Of a stretch of DNA of 36,041 bases, positions 16,061 to 24,642 are shown piece by piece. Position numbers and translations under genes: made by a program. The notes under the pieces are model-generated. The model had not been told where the DNA came from, did no database searches, and worked only from the letters and a program-made list of their open reading frames with translations. This DNA is from Pseudoalteromonas sp. BSi20652 (GTDB taxonomy: Bacteria > Pseudomonadota > Gammaproteobacteria > Enterobacterales > Alteromonadaceae). Positions within the stretch are counted from its first letter, which is position 1, and the number at the start of each line of letters is the position of its first letter. The stretch is from the NCBI RefSeq assembly GCF_000239855.1, contig NZ_BADT01000136.1, positions 1 through 36,041 on the forward strand. The letters run 5' to 3'.

Positions 16061-16933
16061 ATGAAAAATAATATTATCAAAGTACTTTTAATTTGTACTA
16101 CCTACCTGTGCTGCGCGTTTAACCTGCAAGCAAAGCCATTATTAACGGCTTACCCCGATGCGAAATTAGAAGAGAAAGTTACTTTAGCGGGTGAAGAAAC
16201 ACAGTTTGTATCAGCCTTTAACCCTGCGCTAAAAAAATCTCAGCAATTTGAATATAAGACATTTGTTGGAGATGTAAGTCATTTTTCTTATCAAATAAAG
16301 AATGTTGCTTCTTTAAAGGTAATGGAAAACTACAAAAACGCTTTAAGTGACGCTGGATTTAAAGTTTTGTATACATGTTCTTCAAACGATTGTTATGAAA
16401 AGCGAGAGGATAAATTGCTGGCTGAAGAGTCGAGCTATTTCAACGTTTCTAGTTATTACGGGCAACCACATTATATTTATGCAATAAAAGGAGATCTTCC
16501 TGAAGTTGCCATTTCGTTATTTGTTGGACAATATAAAAATACTACACAAGCGCTTTTGACGACAGTTAATATTAAAGAAATTGAAACTGGGCTAATAAAA
16601 GCTGATTTTGAAGCATTCAAGAAAAAAGTTAGTAATAAAATAAAAAAATCTACACATGAAGATCTTAAAGGTTCTGCAGATCATCTTTTATTAAGTCGTT
16701 ACCCTGGTAGCTATATCGAGGATTATCAAAATGTTGATTATGAGGAGTTTAGTATCCCAATTGGCAAGTCTGATAAAAAAACGAAAGCTTTTCCTGTGCT
16801 TGATGTTACTGGGGATTTAACGCGAATTACTTATATTGCGAATAAAGTATCGACGTTAAAAATTTATCATAACTATGTGAGTGCTTTAACTAAAGAAGGT
16901 TTTGAAACCGTTATTTTCTTGTCAAAAAAATGA
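16061..16933 (+). CDS. OmpA-like gene, 5' fragment (repeat domains)
   Basis: The 290-residue product has a signal peptide (cleaved near LQA, residue 24) and one full and one truncated copy of a DUF4892-like repeat. Repeat 1 runs LLTAYPDAKLEEK ... YKNALSDAGFKVLYTCSSNDC ... SLFVGQY. Repeat 2 starts at LLLSRYPGSYIEDY and breaks at VIFLSKK. The missing half of repeat 2 and the OmpA domain are in the next frame from 16930, so this is the front of a single gene of about 490 codons. The break is at a run of seven A (16924-16930). Removing one A gives SKNEC, which lines up with SSNDC of repeat 1. AAGGAA precedes the ATG. Confidence 0.8.
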   Translation: MKNNIIKVLLICTTYLCCAFNLQAKPLLTAYPDAKLEEKVTLAGEETQFVSAFNPALKKSQQFEYKTFVGDVSHFSYQIKNVASLKVMENYKNALSDAGFKVLYTCSSNDCYEKREDKLLAEESSYFNVSSYYGQPHYIYAIKGDLPEVAISLFVGQYKNTTQALLTTVNIKEIETGLIKADFEAFKKKVSNKIKKSTHEDLKGSADHLLLSRYPGSYIEDYQNVDYEEFSIPIGKSDKKTKAFPVLDVTGDLTRITYIANKVSTLKIYHNYVSALTKEGFETVIFLSKK

Positions 16934-17544
16934 ATGCGGTAACAAAAAGAAAAGAGATTCAAGCATTAGGCGATAAGCTGGTAATTAAATCTGTTAATAA
17001 TTACTTTCACGAACCTAGATATCAAGTTATGAAAAACACTCTTAATGAGCAAACTACCTACGTTGTCCTTTTTATAGGTAACTATAATGGCGATTCTCGT
17101 ATTCAGCTTGTTGTTGCTCGTACAGAGCCCTTAGTGACAGGCTTAATAGAAACGAATAGTGATAAAGTTCTTGAGCAGTTAGAGCAAAAAGGAAAGGCGT
17201 CTATTTACGGTGTTTTATTTGATTATGATAAAGCCACTATTAAAGCTGAATCTAAAGAGGCGTTAGATGTTATTGCTCAAGTGATGGAAAAAAATAAAAA
17301 GTTGAGTTTATATGTTGTTGGACATACTGATGATAAAGGTTCGCCTGATTATAATTTAAACCTTTCAAAGCGCCGTGCTGATGCAGTTGTTAGCGCATTA
17401 ATTGCTGATTATGGGATAGCAAAAGCAAGATTATTAGCTCAAGGCGCGGGTCCTTACTCACCCGTTGCAACTAATAAAAATGATTTAGGTCGTGAACTAA
17501 ATCGCCGTGTTGAATTAGTTGAAAGGTTGTCTAGTTCAAAATAA
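16930..17544 (+). CDS. OmpA-like gene, 3' fragment (OmpA peptidoglycan-binding domain)
   Basis: The 204-residue reading frame overlaps the previous one by four bases (ATGA). It carries the second half of the DUF4892-like repeat (NNYFHEPRYQVM ... YVVLFIGNYNG ... LVTGLIETN), then an OmpA C-terminal-like domain from about residue 95: IYGVLFDYDKATIKAES, VVGHTDDKGSPDYNLNLSKRRADAV and a terminal GRELNRRVELV. The last anchors to peptidoglycan. As a separate protein it would lack a signal peptide and could not reach the periplasm, and no ribosome site precedes the ATG. It is most simply the back half of the gene at 16061. Confidence 0.8.
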   Translation: MNAVTKRKEIQALGDKLVIKSVNNYFHEPRYQVMKNTLNEQTTYVVLFIGNYNGDSRIQLVVARTEPLVTGLIETNSDKVLEQLEQKGKASIYGVLFDYDKATIKAESKEALDVIAQVMEKNKKLSLYVVGHTDDKGSPDYNLNLSKRRADAVVSALIADYGIAKARLLAQGAGPYSPVATNKNDLGRELNRRVELVERLSSSK

Positions 17545-17561
17545 TTTATGTTTTTAATTTA

Positions 17562-17595
17562 TATGCACATTAGATCTATTGTTTTAATGTGCATA
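17562..17595. terminator. Hairpin between convergent OmpA-like gene and mnmC
   Basis: Perfect 11-bp stem TATGCACATTA (17562-17572) / TAATGTGCATA (17585-17595) with a 12-base loop. T-rich flanks are weak. Probably a bidirectional terminator. Confidence 0.5.
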
Positions 17596-17601
17596 CCTCA
17601 T

Positions 17602-18558
17602 TTAAATTTTATTACGAATTAAATCTCGTACTATAAACCGAGCAGGGTGAATAGCTTGGCTTACACGTTCGCTTAATGGGCGAGGCTCGTTATTTAAACA
17701 ACTTACGAGATGTTCTGCACTTAGCGGTGCGCTACATAAAGCGCGGGCGCCAAAGCCGGTAAAAATATGTAGGCCTTGTTGTGGCTTATTAAGTTGCTCG
17801 TATTGGTAGCGTTTACCTAAACGTAGGTTAGCAAAAGCCATTATATAATCACTTTGCTCGCACCATTGCCCTGCCATTGGTAGGTGATCTATAAATGTGC
17901 AGCGAACAGCCGCTTTTGCCGAGGTTATATTGCCAAGGGTGGAGGCAAATTCACTTTGCTGATAAAAGCTAAGTAGTTGCTCTTGGTTTAACTGATTGTC
18001 GAGCGCTGTAACTTGGCGGCTTTTAGTGTTTTTTTCAAACGTGGCACCCATACAGTGATGATCTAAATAAGCCGGCGTAAAATATCCTTTATGGCATAGC
18101 ACTGTTTTAAGTTTGCGTGATTGCTCACTTGCCTCAATATGTGAAACCTGACCGCGCACGCCTACTATAGGTAGCGCTTTTGTTTGCTCAAATGCATCAC
18201 TGTGCTCGCCTGCACAAATAATTACATCACTAAAAGGGCCAAGCTGCTCATCATTCGTTAATAAAAACCAACCGCTGTCAGTTTTTTTAAGCTGTTTTAT
18301 ATCGCAGTTAAATACGCTTTTAAATGGGTTTACACTATTTGCAGCGCTTAGCATAGCGTTTACTAATTGCGGTGGGTTAACCCAGCCGCCTTGTTCAAAA
18401 AATACGCCTGAATAACCTGTTGTTACGCCGGCTATTTCGTCGCCTTGCTCTGCGGTTACGTTACGCATTAGCTGGGTTGGCCACAGTTGCTTTTGTGCTA
18501 AGTTTTCGTGCTTATCAGCTAGAGGTTTTTCACTGCGTGTTGTAATACGCCACACCAA
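17602..18558 (-). CDS. mnmC: MnmC, 3' fragment (FAD-dependent oxidase domain)
   Basis: C-terminal part of the bifunctional tRNA wobble-uridine enzyme MnmC. This part belongs to the oxidoreductase that converts cmnm5(s2)U to nm5(s2)U. Visible are GYSGVFFEQGGWVNPPQLV, FSDVIICAGEHSDAF, GVRGQVSHIEAS and near the end HIFTGFGARALCSAPLSAEHL. The N-terminal FAD-binding GxGxxG segment is in the other fragment (18519-19610). The only in-frame start is a TTG inside the overlap with no ribosome site, so it is the rear of one frameshifted gene spanning 17602-19610 (about 670 codons, as in E. coli). Confidence 0.88.
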   Translation of the reverse strand: MVWRITTRSEKPLADKHENLAQKQLWPTQLMRNVTAEQGDEIAGVTTGYSGVFFEQGGWVNPPQLVNAMLSAANSVNPFKSVFNCDIKQLKKTDSGWFLLTNDEQLGPFSDVIICAGEHSDAFEQTKALPIVGVRGQVSHIEASEQSRKLKTVLCHKGYFTPAYLDHHCMGATFEKNTKSRQVTALDNQLNQEQLLSFYQQSEFASTLGNITSAKAAVRCTFIDHLPMAGQWCEQSDYIMAFANLRLGKRYQYEQLNKPQQGLHIFTGFGARALCSAPLSAEHLVSCLNNEPRPLSERVSQAIHPARFIVRDLIRNKI

Positions 18559-19610
18559 TCGTAATCAAAGCTAAAGCCGTTATTGAGTAACTGGTTATAC
18601 AAACGTTTTGCATATAAAAAGCTATGTGCAAACAATTCACTGTGCGGTGAGTTTTTAGCCTGTAGGTGAGGGTAAATAGCGCCTTGCACATTGTGCGATG
18701 CCCCCATAGCTGGCTTTTCATCTTGGCAGAATAATTGGCTTGCTATGCCTCGTTTAGCCAAACTATATAAAATGCAGCTACTGGCTATACCGCCGCCAAT
18801 GACCGCTACATTTTTTAAAGCGCTGCTATCTTGGTGAAAATATGCAGGGGCTGATTGAGCATCATTTACGCACTCTAGTTGGCCAACAAGCATATCTCTT
18901 TTTTGGCCAAAGCCTTTGGCTTTTTTAGTATTAAAGCCTGCATCAATTAATCCACGGCGAACAAAACCTGCTGAAGTAAATGTCGATAAGGTTGCACTTA
19001 CCCTTGATATATCAGCCATAGAGTTAAATAAGCTTTGCTGCCACATTTCGGGATTTTTACTTGGCGCAAAACCATCTAAATACCAAGCGTCAACAATTCC
19101 TGTTTGCGGATAGCTCATTGCGTGTATTGATTCAAGCGCATCACCAAAGTATAAATCGAGAACAACAAGTCCATTGTCAAATTCGAGTCTGTGGCATCCT
19201 TCTAAATTAATTGGATATTGTTTAGTTAATTTGTCACTAAAGGCGCTTAATAAAGGCCATGCCTGTAATGCTCTTTTTAAATCATCTATGCTTAATGGAT
19301 ATTTTTCAAATGAAATAAAGTGTAAGCGTTTAACACCTTTATCTAATTGATTTTGAACTTGTTGACGTGCAAAGTGGTCAGTAAAGCGTTGCCATGTATT
19401 TAAAAAGTTTAAACCAGTACCAAAGCCGGTTTCGGCAATTACAAAATGGGGCTGGTCATGATTTTGTAATCGTGCATCTATATTATTTTGCTCATAATAC
19501 ACATAATGCGATTCAGCTAAACCATCGTCATTAGAAAAATAAATATCACCGAAGTCATTAGCGAAAGGTGTACCTAAATTATTAAAGTGTATATTTGCAT
19601 TTTTGATCAT
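18519..19610 (-). CDS. mnmC: MnmC, 5' fragment (methyltransferase and FAD-binding start)
   Basis: N-terminal part of MnmC. The SAM-dependent methyltransferase domain (nm5U to mnm5U) shows FVIAETGFGTGLNFLNTW, VVLDLYFGDALESI and DAWYLDGFAPSKNPEMW. Then the oxidase domain begins with NVAVIGGGIASSCILYSLAKRGI, the FAD-binding Rossmann motif. The frame reads correctly through the conserved WCGVLQ and then goes out of phase to a TAG at 18519. Joining to the other frame between 18535 and 18543 needs one extra base, so one base appears to be missing. The ATG at 19610 is the natural start. Confidence 0.9.
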   Translation of the reverse strand: MIKNANIHFNNLGTPFANDFGDIYFSNDDGLAESHYVYYEQNNIDARLQNHDQPHFVIAETGFGTGLNFLNTWQRFTDHFARQQVQNQLDKGVKRLHFISFEKYPLSIDDLKRALQAWPLLSAFSDKLTKQYPINLEGCHRLEFDNGLVVLDLYFGDALESIHAMSYPQTGIVDAWYLDGFAPSKNPEMWQQSLFNSMADISRVSATLSTFTSAGFVRRGLIDAGFNTKKAKGFGQKRDMLVGQLECVNDAQSAPAYFHQDSSALKNVAVIGGGIASSCILYSLAKRGIASQLFCQDEKPAMGASHNVQGAIYPHLQAKNSPHSELFAHSFLYAKRLYNQLLNNGFSFDYDWCGVLQHAVKNL

Positions 19611-19695
19611 GATTTTTTAAGTTTATAGATATATTTTTAATTATTTTACGGGTTTTCTTTGTAATAGTCTGGCGTTATTTATAAGCTAGCAGTTC

Positions 19696-19713
19696 AGAGT
19701 ACAAGTGTACGCT
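19696..19713. promoter_or_regulatory. FabR-type operator upstream of fabB
   Basis: AGAGTACA-AG-TGTACGCT contains the perfect palindrome GTACA-N2-TGTAC, the form known for FabR sites at fabA and fabB in gammaproteobacteria. It lies about 75 bp before the fabB ATG, just downstream of a possible -10 (TATAAG, 19680-19685). It would repress unsaturated fatty-acid synthesis when unsaturated acyl chains are abundant. Confidence 0.7.
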
Positions 19714-19788
19714 AGAAAGCTGACCACTTAGGTGATTAAATTCGCGTAAAATAGAATGCAATTAAGTATTAAGCTAAGGGAATTACCC

Positions 19789-21000
19789 ATGAGAAGAGCT
19801 GTAATTACAGGTATCGGTGTTGTATCAAGTATTGGTAACAACAAAGACGAAGTATTAGAATCGTTAAAAACGGGCAAAAGCGGCATCGCTTTTAACCAAG
19901 AATTTGCCGATTATAAGTTACGTAGTAACGTATCGGGTAAAATTGATATTGACGTTAAAGCACACGTTGACCGCAAAGCAATGCGCTTTATGGGAGATGC
20001 TGCTGCTTACTCTTATATTTCAATGACGCAAGCAATTGAAGACTCAGGTTTGTCTGACGACCAAGTATCAAATGAGCGCACGGGTATTATTGTTGGCTCT
20101 GGCGGTGGTTCGTCTAAATGGCAAGTAGAAGCTGCTGATATTTTACGTGAAAAAGGCGTAAAACGTGTAGGGCCTTATATGGTGCCACGCACTATGGCGA
20201 GTACTACATCTGCTTGTTTAGCAACACCCTTTAAAATTAAAGGTGTTAACTATTCAATTAGCTCTGCATGTGCAACATCTGCGCATTGTATTGGTAATGC
20301 AGTAGAGCAAATCCAACTTGGAAAACAAGATGTTGTATTTGCTGGTGGTGGTGAAGAACTACACTGGACATTGGCAATGGAATTTGACGCTATGGGCGCA
20401 CTTTCTACTAAGTACAATGAAACACCAGAAAAAGCATCGCGTACATACGATGCAAATCGCGATGGTTTTGTTATTTCTGGCGGTGGCGGTATTGTTGTAG
20501 TTGAAGAGCTTGAACATGCACTTGCACGTGGCGCGCATATTTACGCGGAAATTGTTGGCTACGGTGCAACATCTGATGGCTACGACATGGTTGCTCCATC
20601 TGGCGAAGGTGCAGCACGTTGTATGCGCCAAGCTATGCAAGATGTAGAAAGCATTGATTACTTAAACACGCATGGTACATCTACACCAGTAGGCGACGTT
20701 AAAGAGCTAGGTGCGATTCAAGAAGTGTTTGGTGGTAAGTCACCAATGATCAGCGCAACTAAAGCAATGACGGGCCATGCCCTAGGTGCTGCAGGTGTTC
20801 ACGAAGCTATATTCTCATTATTGATGCTAGAGCACAGCTTTGTAGCGCCTTCAATTAATATTGATGAGCTAGATGAGCAAGCGGCAGGTTTAGATATTAT
20901 TACTGAGCGTCGTGACGTTGAGTTAAATACTGTAATGTCTAATAGTTTTGGCTTTGGTGGCACAAACGCGACTTTAGTTATGAGTAAGTACAAAGGTTAA
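19789..21000 (+). CDS. fabB: 3-oxoacyl-[acyl-carrier-protein] synthase I
   Basis: Elongates acyl-ACP with malonyl-ACP in type II fatty-acid synthesis and is needed for unsaturated fatty acids. The catalytic triad is present at nearly E. coli numbering: Cys161 (SSACATSAH), His295 ([11 protein letters not shown]) and His330 ([10 protein letters not shown]). From the ATG at 19789 the protein is 403 residues (E. coli 406), beginning [17 protein letters not shown]. An upstream in-frame ATG at 19756 adds 11 residues not typical of the family, and AAGGGAA sits correctly before 19789. A FabR-type operator lies upstream. A strong terminator follows. fabA is not in this window. Confidence 0.96.
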   Translation: MRRAVITGIGVVSSIGNNKDEVLESLKTGKSGIAFNQEFADYKLRSNVSGKIDIDVKAHVDRKAMRFMGDAAAYSYISMTQAIEDSGLSDDQVSNERTGIIVGSGGGSSKWQVEAADILREKGVKRVGPYMVPRTMASTTSACLATPFKIKGVNYSISSACATSAHCIGNAVEQIQLGKQDVVFAGGGEELHWTLAMEFDAMGALSTKYNETPEKASRTYDANRDGFVISGGGGIVVVEELEHALARGAHIYAEIVGYGATSDGYDMVAPSGEGAARCMRQAMQDVESIDYLNTHGTSTPVGDVKELGAIQEVFGGKSPMISATKAMTGHALGAAGVHEAIFSLLMLEHSFVAPSINIDELDEQAAGLDIITERRDVELNTVMSNSFGFGGTNATLVMSKYKG

Positions 21001-21012
21001 TTTGAGCTTATA

Positions 21013-21043
21013 AGCCCTAAATATGTAAACACATATCAGGGCT
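21013..21043. other. Imperfect hairpin after fabB
   Basis: AGCCCT-aa-ATATGT, four-base loop, ACATAT-c-AGGGCT. It has no T run of its own and lies 15 bp before the strong terminator at 21058. It may protect or help end the fabB transcript. Confidence 0.4.
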
Positions 21044-21057
21044 AAACTGCTTAAAAC

Positions 21058-21086
21058 AAAAAGGAAAGCCGAGGCTTTCCTTTTTT
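21058..21086. terminator. Bidirectional terminator between fabB and a lipoprotein gene
   Basis: Stem AAAAAGGAAAGC / GCTTTCCTTTTT with a CGAG tetraloop, followed by T on the plus strand and T-rich sequence on the minus strand. It serves the two convergent genes. Confidence 0.88.
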
Positions 21087-21102
21087 ATTGTTGAAGGTTA
21101 AA

Positions 21103-21468
21103 TCAACCTTCGTTGTGTTCTTTACGCGCTTGCTCAATTTCATCAGCAATTTCTTGCGCTTTTTGCTTAGTTTTTTCAGTTAACTCGCCAGCAGCTTCTT
21201 TGCTTTTAATCCATGCATCAACCGCAATCTCTTTGCCGTCGTCGTACATGTCTAAGCCCATTGTTTTACTTTGCTCTAATAGCTCGTTTAAAGACTCATC
21301 ATTTTTAAGATCGTTAGTTGTCTCTTTAACGTCGTTCCATGCATCACCAAGCTTTTCTTGCATTTGTGCGCTTTTATCTTTTGCATCTTCTTTTACTTCG
21401 TTGGCATCTTCACAACCAGTTAATGTAATTAAAGTGCCTAATAAAGCTAAACCTGCTAATTTATTCAT
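21103..21468 (-). CDS. Small helical lipoprotein of unknown function
   Basis: The 121-residue protein has a lipoprotein signal: MNKLAGLALLGTLITLTGC with lipobox LTGC (Cys19). The mature part begins EDANEVKED and is almost entirely charged helix (Lys, Glu, Asp, Ala, Gln), with heptad-like spacing in KSKEAAGELTEKTKQKAQEIADEIEQA. There is no catalytic motif. Asp after the Cys would be needed for inner-membrane retention, but the residue here is Glu, so outer-membrane sorting is likelier. GGAGA precedes the ATG. It is divergent from the acetyltransferase gene. Confidence 0.75.
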   Translation of the reverse strand: MNKLAGLALLGTLITLTGCEDANEVKEDAKDKSAQMQEKLGDAWNDVKETTNDLKNDESLNELLEQSKTMGLDMYDDGKEIAVDAWIKSKEAAGELTEKTKQKAQEIADEIEQARKEHNEG

Positions 21469-21519
21469 GTGCTATCTCCTTTAGAGACTGATAATTAATT
21501 CTAGGCAGACTATACAACA

Positions 21520-22062
21520 ATGAAAATGAACGCCCCCGTAACAAAACGATTAAATTTTAAATTAATGAGTGAGCACGATTGGCCTCAATTATTTGAACTC
21601 GACCAAGACCCAGCTGTAATGCAGTATTTAACGCGAGGTGTACCTACCTCTTTAGAGCAAATAAAAAATGAGGGAGTGCCTCGTATGCTCGCTTATCGAA
21701 ATGAACTAAAAGGCTGGGGGCTATGGGGTATCACTATAAAGCAAACCAATACATTTATTGGCTGGGTATTAATAAGACCTATGGATTTCTTTAGTGATGC
21801 ACCAAATTACAGCGATATTGAAATAGGCTGGCGCTTTAAACAAGCGAGTTGGGGGTATGGTTATGCAACAGAGGCGGCTTTAGCATTATGTGACGAACTC
21901 ATTAGGCAAGATGATGTTATGGCGATAAGCGCAACTGCACTAAAAGATAATACGGCCTCTATAACAATAATGAAAAAGTTAGGCCTGCAATTTATAAAAA
22001 ATTATACACATACAGATGAGCAAGGCGACTTACCTGCGGTGCTTTATTCAAAAAGTGTATAA
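21520..22062 (+). CDS. GNAT family N-acetyltransferase (RimJ/RimL-like)
   Basis: The 180-residue protein has the GNAT fold of the RimJ/RimL (Acetyltransf_3) subgroup. It starts TKRLNFKLMSEHDWPQLFEL. Strands around GWVLIRP and DIEIGWRFKQASWGYGYATEAALALCDEL hold the acetyl-CoA binding loop (QASWGYGYA, corresponding to the R/QxxGxG/A motif), followed by ISATALKDNTASITIMKKLGLQFI. The acceptor is unknown: RimJ/RimL acetylate ribosomal proteins, but many relatives act on small molecules. There are two possible ATGs, 21520 and 21526; neither has a strong ribosome site. Confidence 0.82.
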   Translation: MKMNAPVTKRLNFKLMSEHDWPQLFELDQDPAVMQYLTRGVPTSLEQIKNEGVPRMLAYRNELKGWGLWGITIKQTNTFIGWVLIRPMDFFSDAPNYSDIEIGWRFKQASWGYGYATEAALALCDELIRQDDVMAISATALKDNTASITIMKKLGLQFIKNYTHTDEQGDLPAVLYSKSV

Positions 22063-22105
22063 AGATGATTAAATGTCAACAGTATAAAGATTGACCTGTC
22101 CTTAA

Positions 22106-23827
22106 ATGACGTGCATTAATATGGGTAACAAAAATAATAAATTAAGGATGTTGTATGGGATTGTTTTTTCACCACGTAAATTAATCGTCAAAAGTGTACT
22201 GGTTTTACAGTTCGCTGCTTTTAGTGTTTTGGCCCAGCCTTTATCGCAAAGCGCGGTAGCAATGCCTGACTCGTTCAGTGCTGATGCTGCTAAAAGTATA
22301 TTAGAGCAAGGCGGTAATGCTGTTGATGCGGCTATTACGGCACAATTTGTACTTGCAGTGACGCTTCCTGAAGCTGGCAATATTGGCGGCGGGGGATTTA
22401 TGCTTATTCAAAAAGATGGCAAAGGCGATTTTATAGATTATCGCGAAACAGCGCCAATAGCGGCTCATCGTGATATGTATTTAGATGAGCAAGGTAATGT
22501 TATCCCAAACAAATCAATATATGGCATTCACGCAAGCGGTGTACCGGGCAGTGTAGCGGGTATGTGGCTTGCCCATCAAAAGCATGGCACTTTAAAGTGG
22601 GAATCACTAGTACAGCCTGCTGTAACGTTGGCCGAGCAAGGGTTTGTTGTTCCGCCTAAGTTAGCAAAAGGTGTTAGCCATTACATAGCCTATCTAAAAG
22701 AGCAAAAAATAAATGTAAACTTTGAAAAATATTTTGCTGATGTAAAAGCCAATAAAGTCTTTAAGCAACCCGAGTTAGCGGCAACGCTAAAGCGTATTCG
22801 TGATAACGGCCAAGATGGATTTTATAAAGGCGAAACTGCAAATATTATTGCTAAATTTATGCACCAGCATGGTGGTATTATTAATCAAGATGATTTAAAA
22901 AATTATACCGCTAAATCACGTACACCCATTAAAGCAAGTTGGAATGGTTATGAAGTACTTACTTCGCCACCGCCGAGTTCAGGTGGTATTGCTATTTTAC
23001 AGTGGTTAAAAATGTATGAGTTACAAAAACCAGATGCAGGCTTAGCGCATAACTCGACTCAGTATGTACACTTACTTTCTGAAATAGGTAAACGTGTATT
23101 TGCAGATAGAGCAGAGTATTTAGGCGATCCTGATTTTTTTGATGTACCAGTAAACGCGTTAACTAATATTAACTACCTCAAAGAGCGCAGTAATGGCATT
23201 TCGTTAACCGCTATCTCGACTACCGAAAATATTAAACCGGGCCTTAAAGAAAGTGAGCAAACTACGCACTTTTCAATTGTTGATAAAATGGGTAACGCTG
23301 TCGCAAATACCACCACAATAAACTTAGGGTTTGGTAGCGGTGTAGTTGTTGAAGGTGCAGGGTTTATTTTAAATGATGAAATGGACGACTTTAGTGCCAA
23401 ACCAGGCGTTATGAATGTGTTTGGTGCAATAGGCGGTAAAGCTAATGAAATACAGCCACACAAGCGTATGTTGAGTTCTATGACGCCTACAATACTACTT
23501 AAAGACAACAGCGTTAAAATGGTGACAGGTTCGCCTGGAGGTACAACCATTATTAGCTCTGTGTACGAATCTATCTTAAATGCGGTAGAGTTTGATATGA
23601 GTGCAGAGCAGGTTGTAAATAGCCCTCGTTTTCATCATCAACTGTGGCCTAAAAATATAATTAGAACGCACATTGGTTTAACCGATAGCGTAAAGGCAGA
23701 ACTCACCAAAATGGGTTACACCATAGATGAGAATCACTTTGGCGATTTACACGTTATTATTAATAAAGAGGGTCGATTAGATGCCGCCTCTGAAGCTACA
23801 GGACGTGGAAAATCAATCGTTTTTTAA
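22106..23827 (+). CDS. ggt: Gamma-glutamyltransferase (glutathione hydrolase)
   Basis: Periplasmic, self-processing enzyme that cleaves gamma-glutamyl bonds, mainly of glutathione. The signal region ends VLVLQFAAFSVLA|QP. The family start QGGNAVDAAITAQF follows. The autoprocessing site QTTHFSIVD gives the catalytic nucleophile Thr386 (counted from 22106), equivalent to Thr391 of E. coli. Later come DEMDDFSAKPG, the substrate-binding MLSSMTPTI and GSPGGTTI. The 573 residues are close to the family norm. The start is uncertain: ATGs at 22106, 22121 and 22148 are in frame and none has a good ribosome site; 22148 gives the most normal signal peptide. Confidence 0.93.
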   Translation: MTCINMGNKNNKLRMLYGIVFSPRKLIVKSVLVLQFAAFSVLAQPLSQSAVAMPDSFSADAAKSILEQGGNAVDAAITAQFVLAVTLPEAGNIGGGGFMLIQKDGKGDFIDYRETAPIAAHRDMYLDEQGNVIPNKSIYGIHASGVPGSVAGMWLAHQKHGTLKWESLVQPAVTLAEQGFVVPPKLAKGVSHYIAYLKEQKINVNFEKYFADVKANKVFKQPELAATLKRIRDNGQDGFYKGETANIIAKFMHQHGGIINQDDLKNYTAKSRTPIKASWNGYEVLTSPPPSSGGIAILQWLKMYELQKPDAGLAHNSTQYVHLLSEIGKRVFADRAEYLGDPDFFDVPVNALTNINYLKERSNGISLTAISTTENIKPGLKESEQTTHFSIVDKMGNAVANTTTINLGFGSGVVVEGAGFILNDEMDDFSAKPGVMNVFGAIGGKANEIQPHKRMLSSMTPTILLKDNSVKMVTGSPGGTTIISSVYESILNAVEFDMSAEQVVNSPRFHHQLWPKNIIRTHIGLTDSVKAELTKMGYTIDENHFGDLHVIINKEGRLDAASEATGRGKSIVF

Positions 23828-23859
23828 ATTTGATGAAGAAAAAATTGATAATAAATAAG

Positions 23860-23881
23860 CCGCCTAGTAAGTACTAAGCGG
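23860..23881. terminator. Possible terminator between ggt and the DUF3379 gene
   Basis: CCGC-c-TAGTA-ag-TACTA-a-GCGG hairpin between two convergent genes. The stem has one mismatch and no good T run. Weak call. Confidence 0.4.
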
Positions 23882-23889
23882 TATATATG

Positions 23890-24642
23890 CTATAACCAGC
23901 GAATAGCGCCAGTAACGCGTTCGTTATAAGTATTTAGAGGTGCTCCAACACTTGCCACTAAAATAGTATCTGCTTGCGAGCCTCGGTTAATATGACCTTC
24001 AAAGCGCTCATCTTTGAAATTATCATCACCAAAACCAAATGATTTATTTTCAGAAGGCACTATAAATACCGTCATAGGACCAAAGTCAGACTCAAATATT
24101 AAATGCAGCCCTTTTTCGCCTTTAAAATCACAAAACATAGCATACGTTACATCACCAGGAAGCTCATCAATGTGACCCCCTAAAACGGCTAATTTATCGT
24201 TAACGCTTTGAAGGCTAATAGGCTCTTTTTTATCAAGCGCATTAATTTCGTAGTACACATGGGCAAGCGCATGCTCACCCGCTTCGTGTGCAATATTTTG
24301 CTCTGTACTAAAAAAGAAAGCACTAATAGCCACTACAAAAGACGCTGCTAACGCAAGATGTACACGATCAAACTTAAAACGCGATCGAGCATCAACCACG
24401 TTGTTGCCTGTTGATTGTTCTTCTTGGAGTGCTTTTTCTTTTAACGATGTGTTTAAAATAATACGCTCTGCAAGATTTTCAGGCACAGGTATATCTAAAG
24501 AGTCTTGTAAAAACTTATCAAAATCTTTCATATCGTTAATAAAACTTTGTCGCTCAGGGCTACTATTAGCAAACTCCATGAGCTCCTTGTCAATGTCGTT
24601 TGGCTGCGCAATAGTGCGGCGACGAAACTCAAGTTCATCCAT
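23890..24642 (-). CDS. DUF3379 protein, probable anti-sigma factor
   Basis: The 250-residue protein has a cytoplasmic N-terminal region of about 95 residues (MDELEFRRRTIAQPNDIDKE ... DIPVPENLAERIIL), one membrane segment at about 97-112 (LALAASFVVAISAFFF), and a periplasmic part of about 135 residues (MFCDFKGEKGLHLIFESDFGPMTVFIVPSE). This layout is that of membrane anti-sigma factors; the sequence looks like DUF3379 proteins that sit beside ECF sigma genes in Shewanella and Vibrio. The ATG overlaps the sigma stop by one base (TAATG), indicating coupled translation in fixed ratio. The N-terminus lacks a zinc-binding HxxxCxxC motif. Confidence 0.75.
   Translation of the reverse strand: MDELEFRRRTIAQPNDIDKELMEFANSSPERQSFINDMKDFDKFLQDSLDIPVPENLAERIILNTSLKEKALQEEQSTGNNVVDARSRFKFDRVHLALAASFVVAISAFFFSTEQNIAHEAGEHALAHVYYEINALDKKEPISLQSVNDKLAVLGGHIDELPGDVTYAMFCDFKGEKGLHLIFESDFGPMTVFIVPSENKSFGFGDDNFKDERFEGHINRGSQADTILVASVGAPLNTYNERVTGAIRWL

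Noticed and set aside
16924-16933. Programmed -1 frameshift at A AAA AAA TGA
   Set aside because: Possible in principle, but no downstream stem or pseudoknot was evident, and alignment of the two internal repeats is better explained by two single-base indels. Kept only as an alternative.
19756-19788. Earlier ATG for fabB
   Set aside because: It adds 11 atypical residues; the ribosome site and family start fit 19789.
20359-20640. Open frame antisense to fabB
   Set aside because: A shadow of a strongly conserved gene; Cys- and Asn-rich translation without ribosome site.
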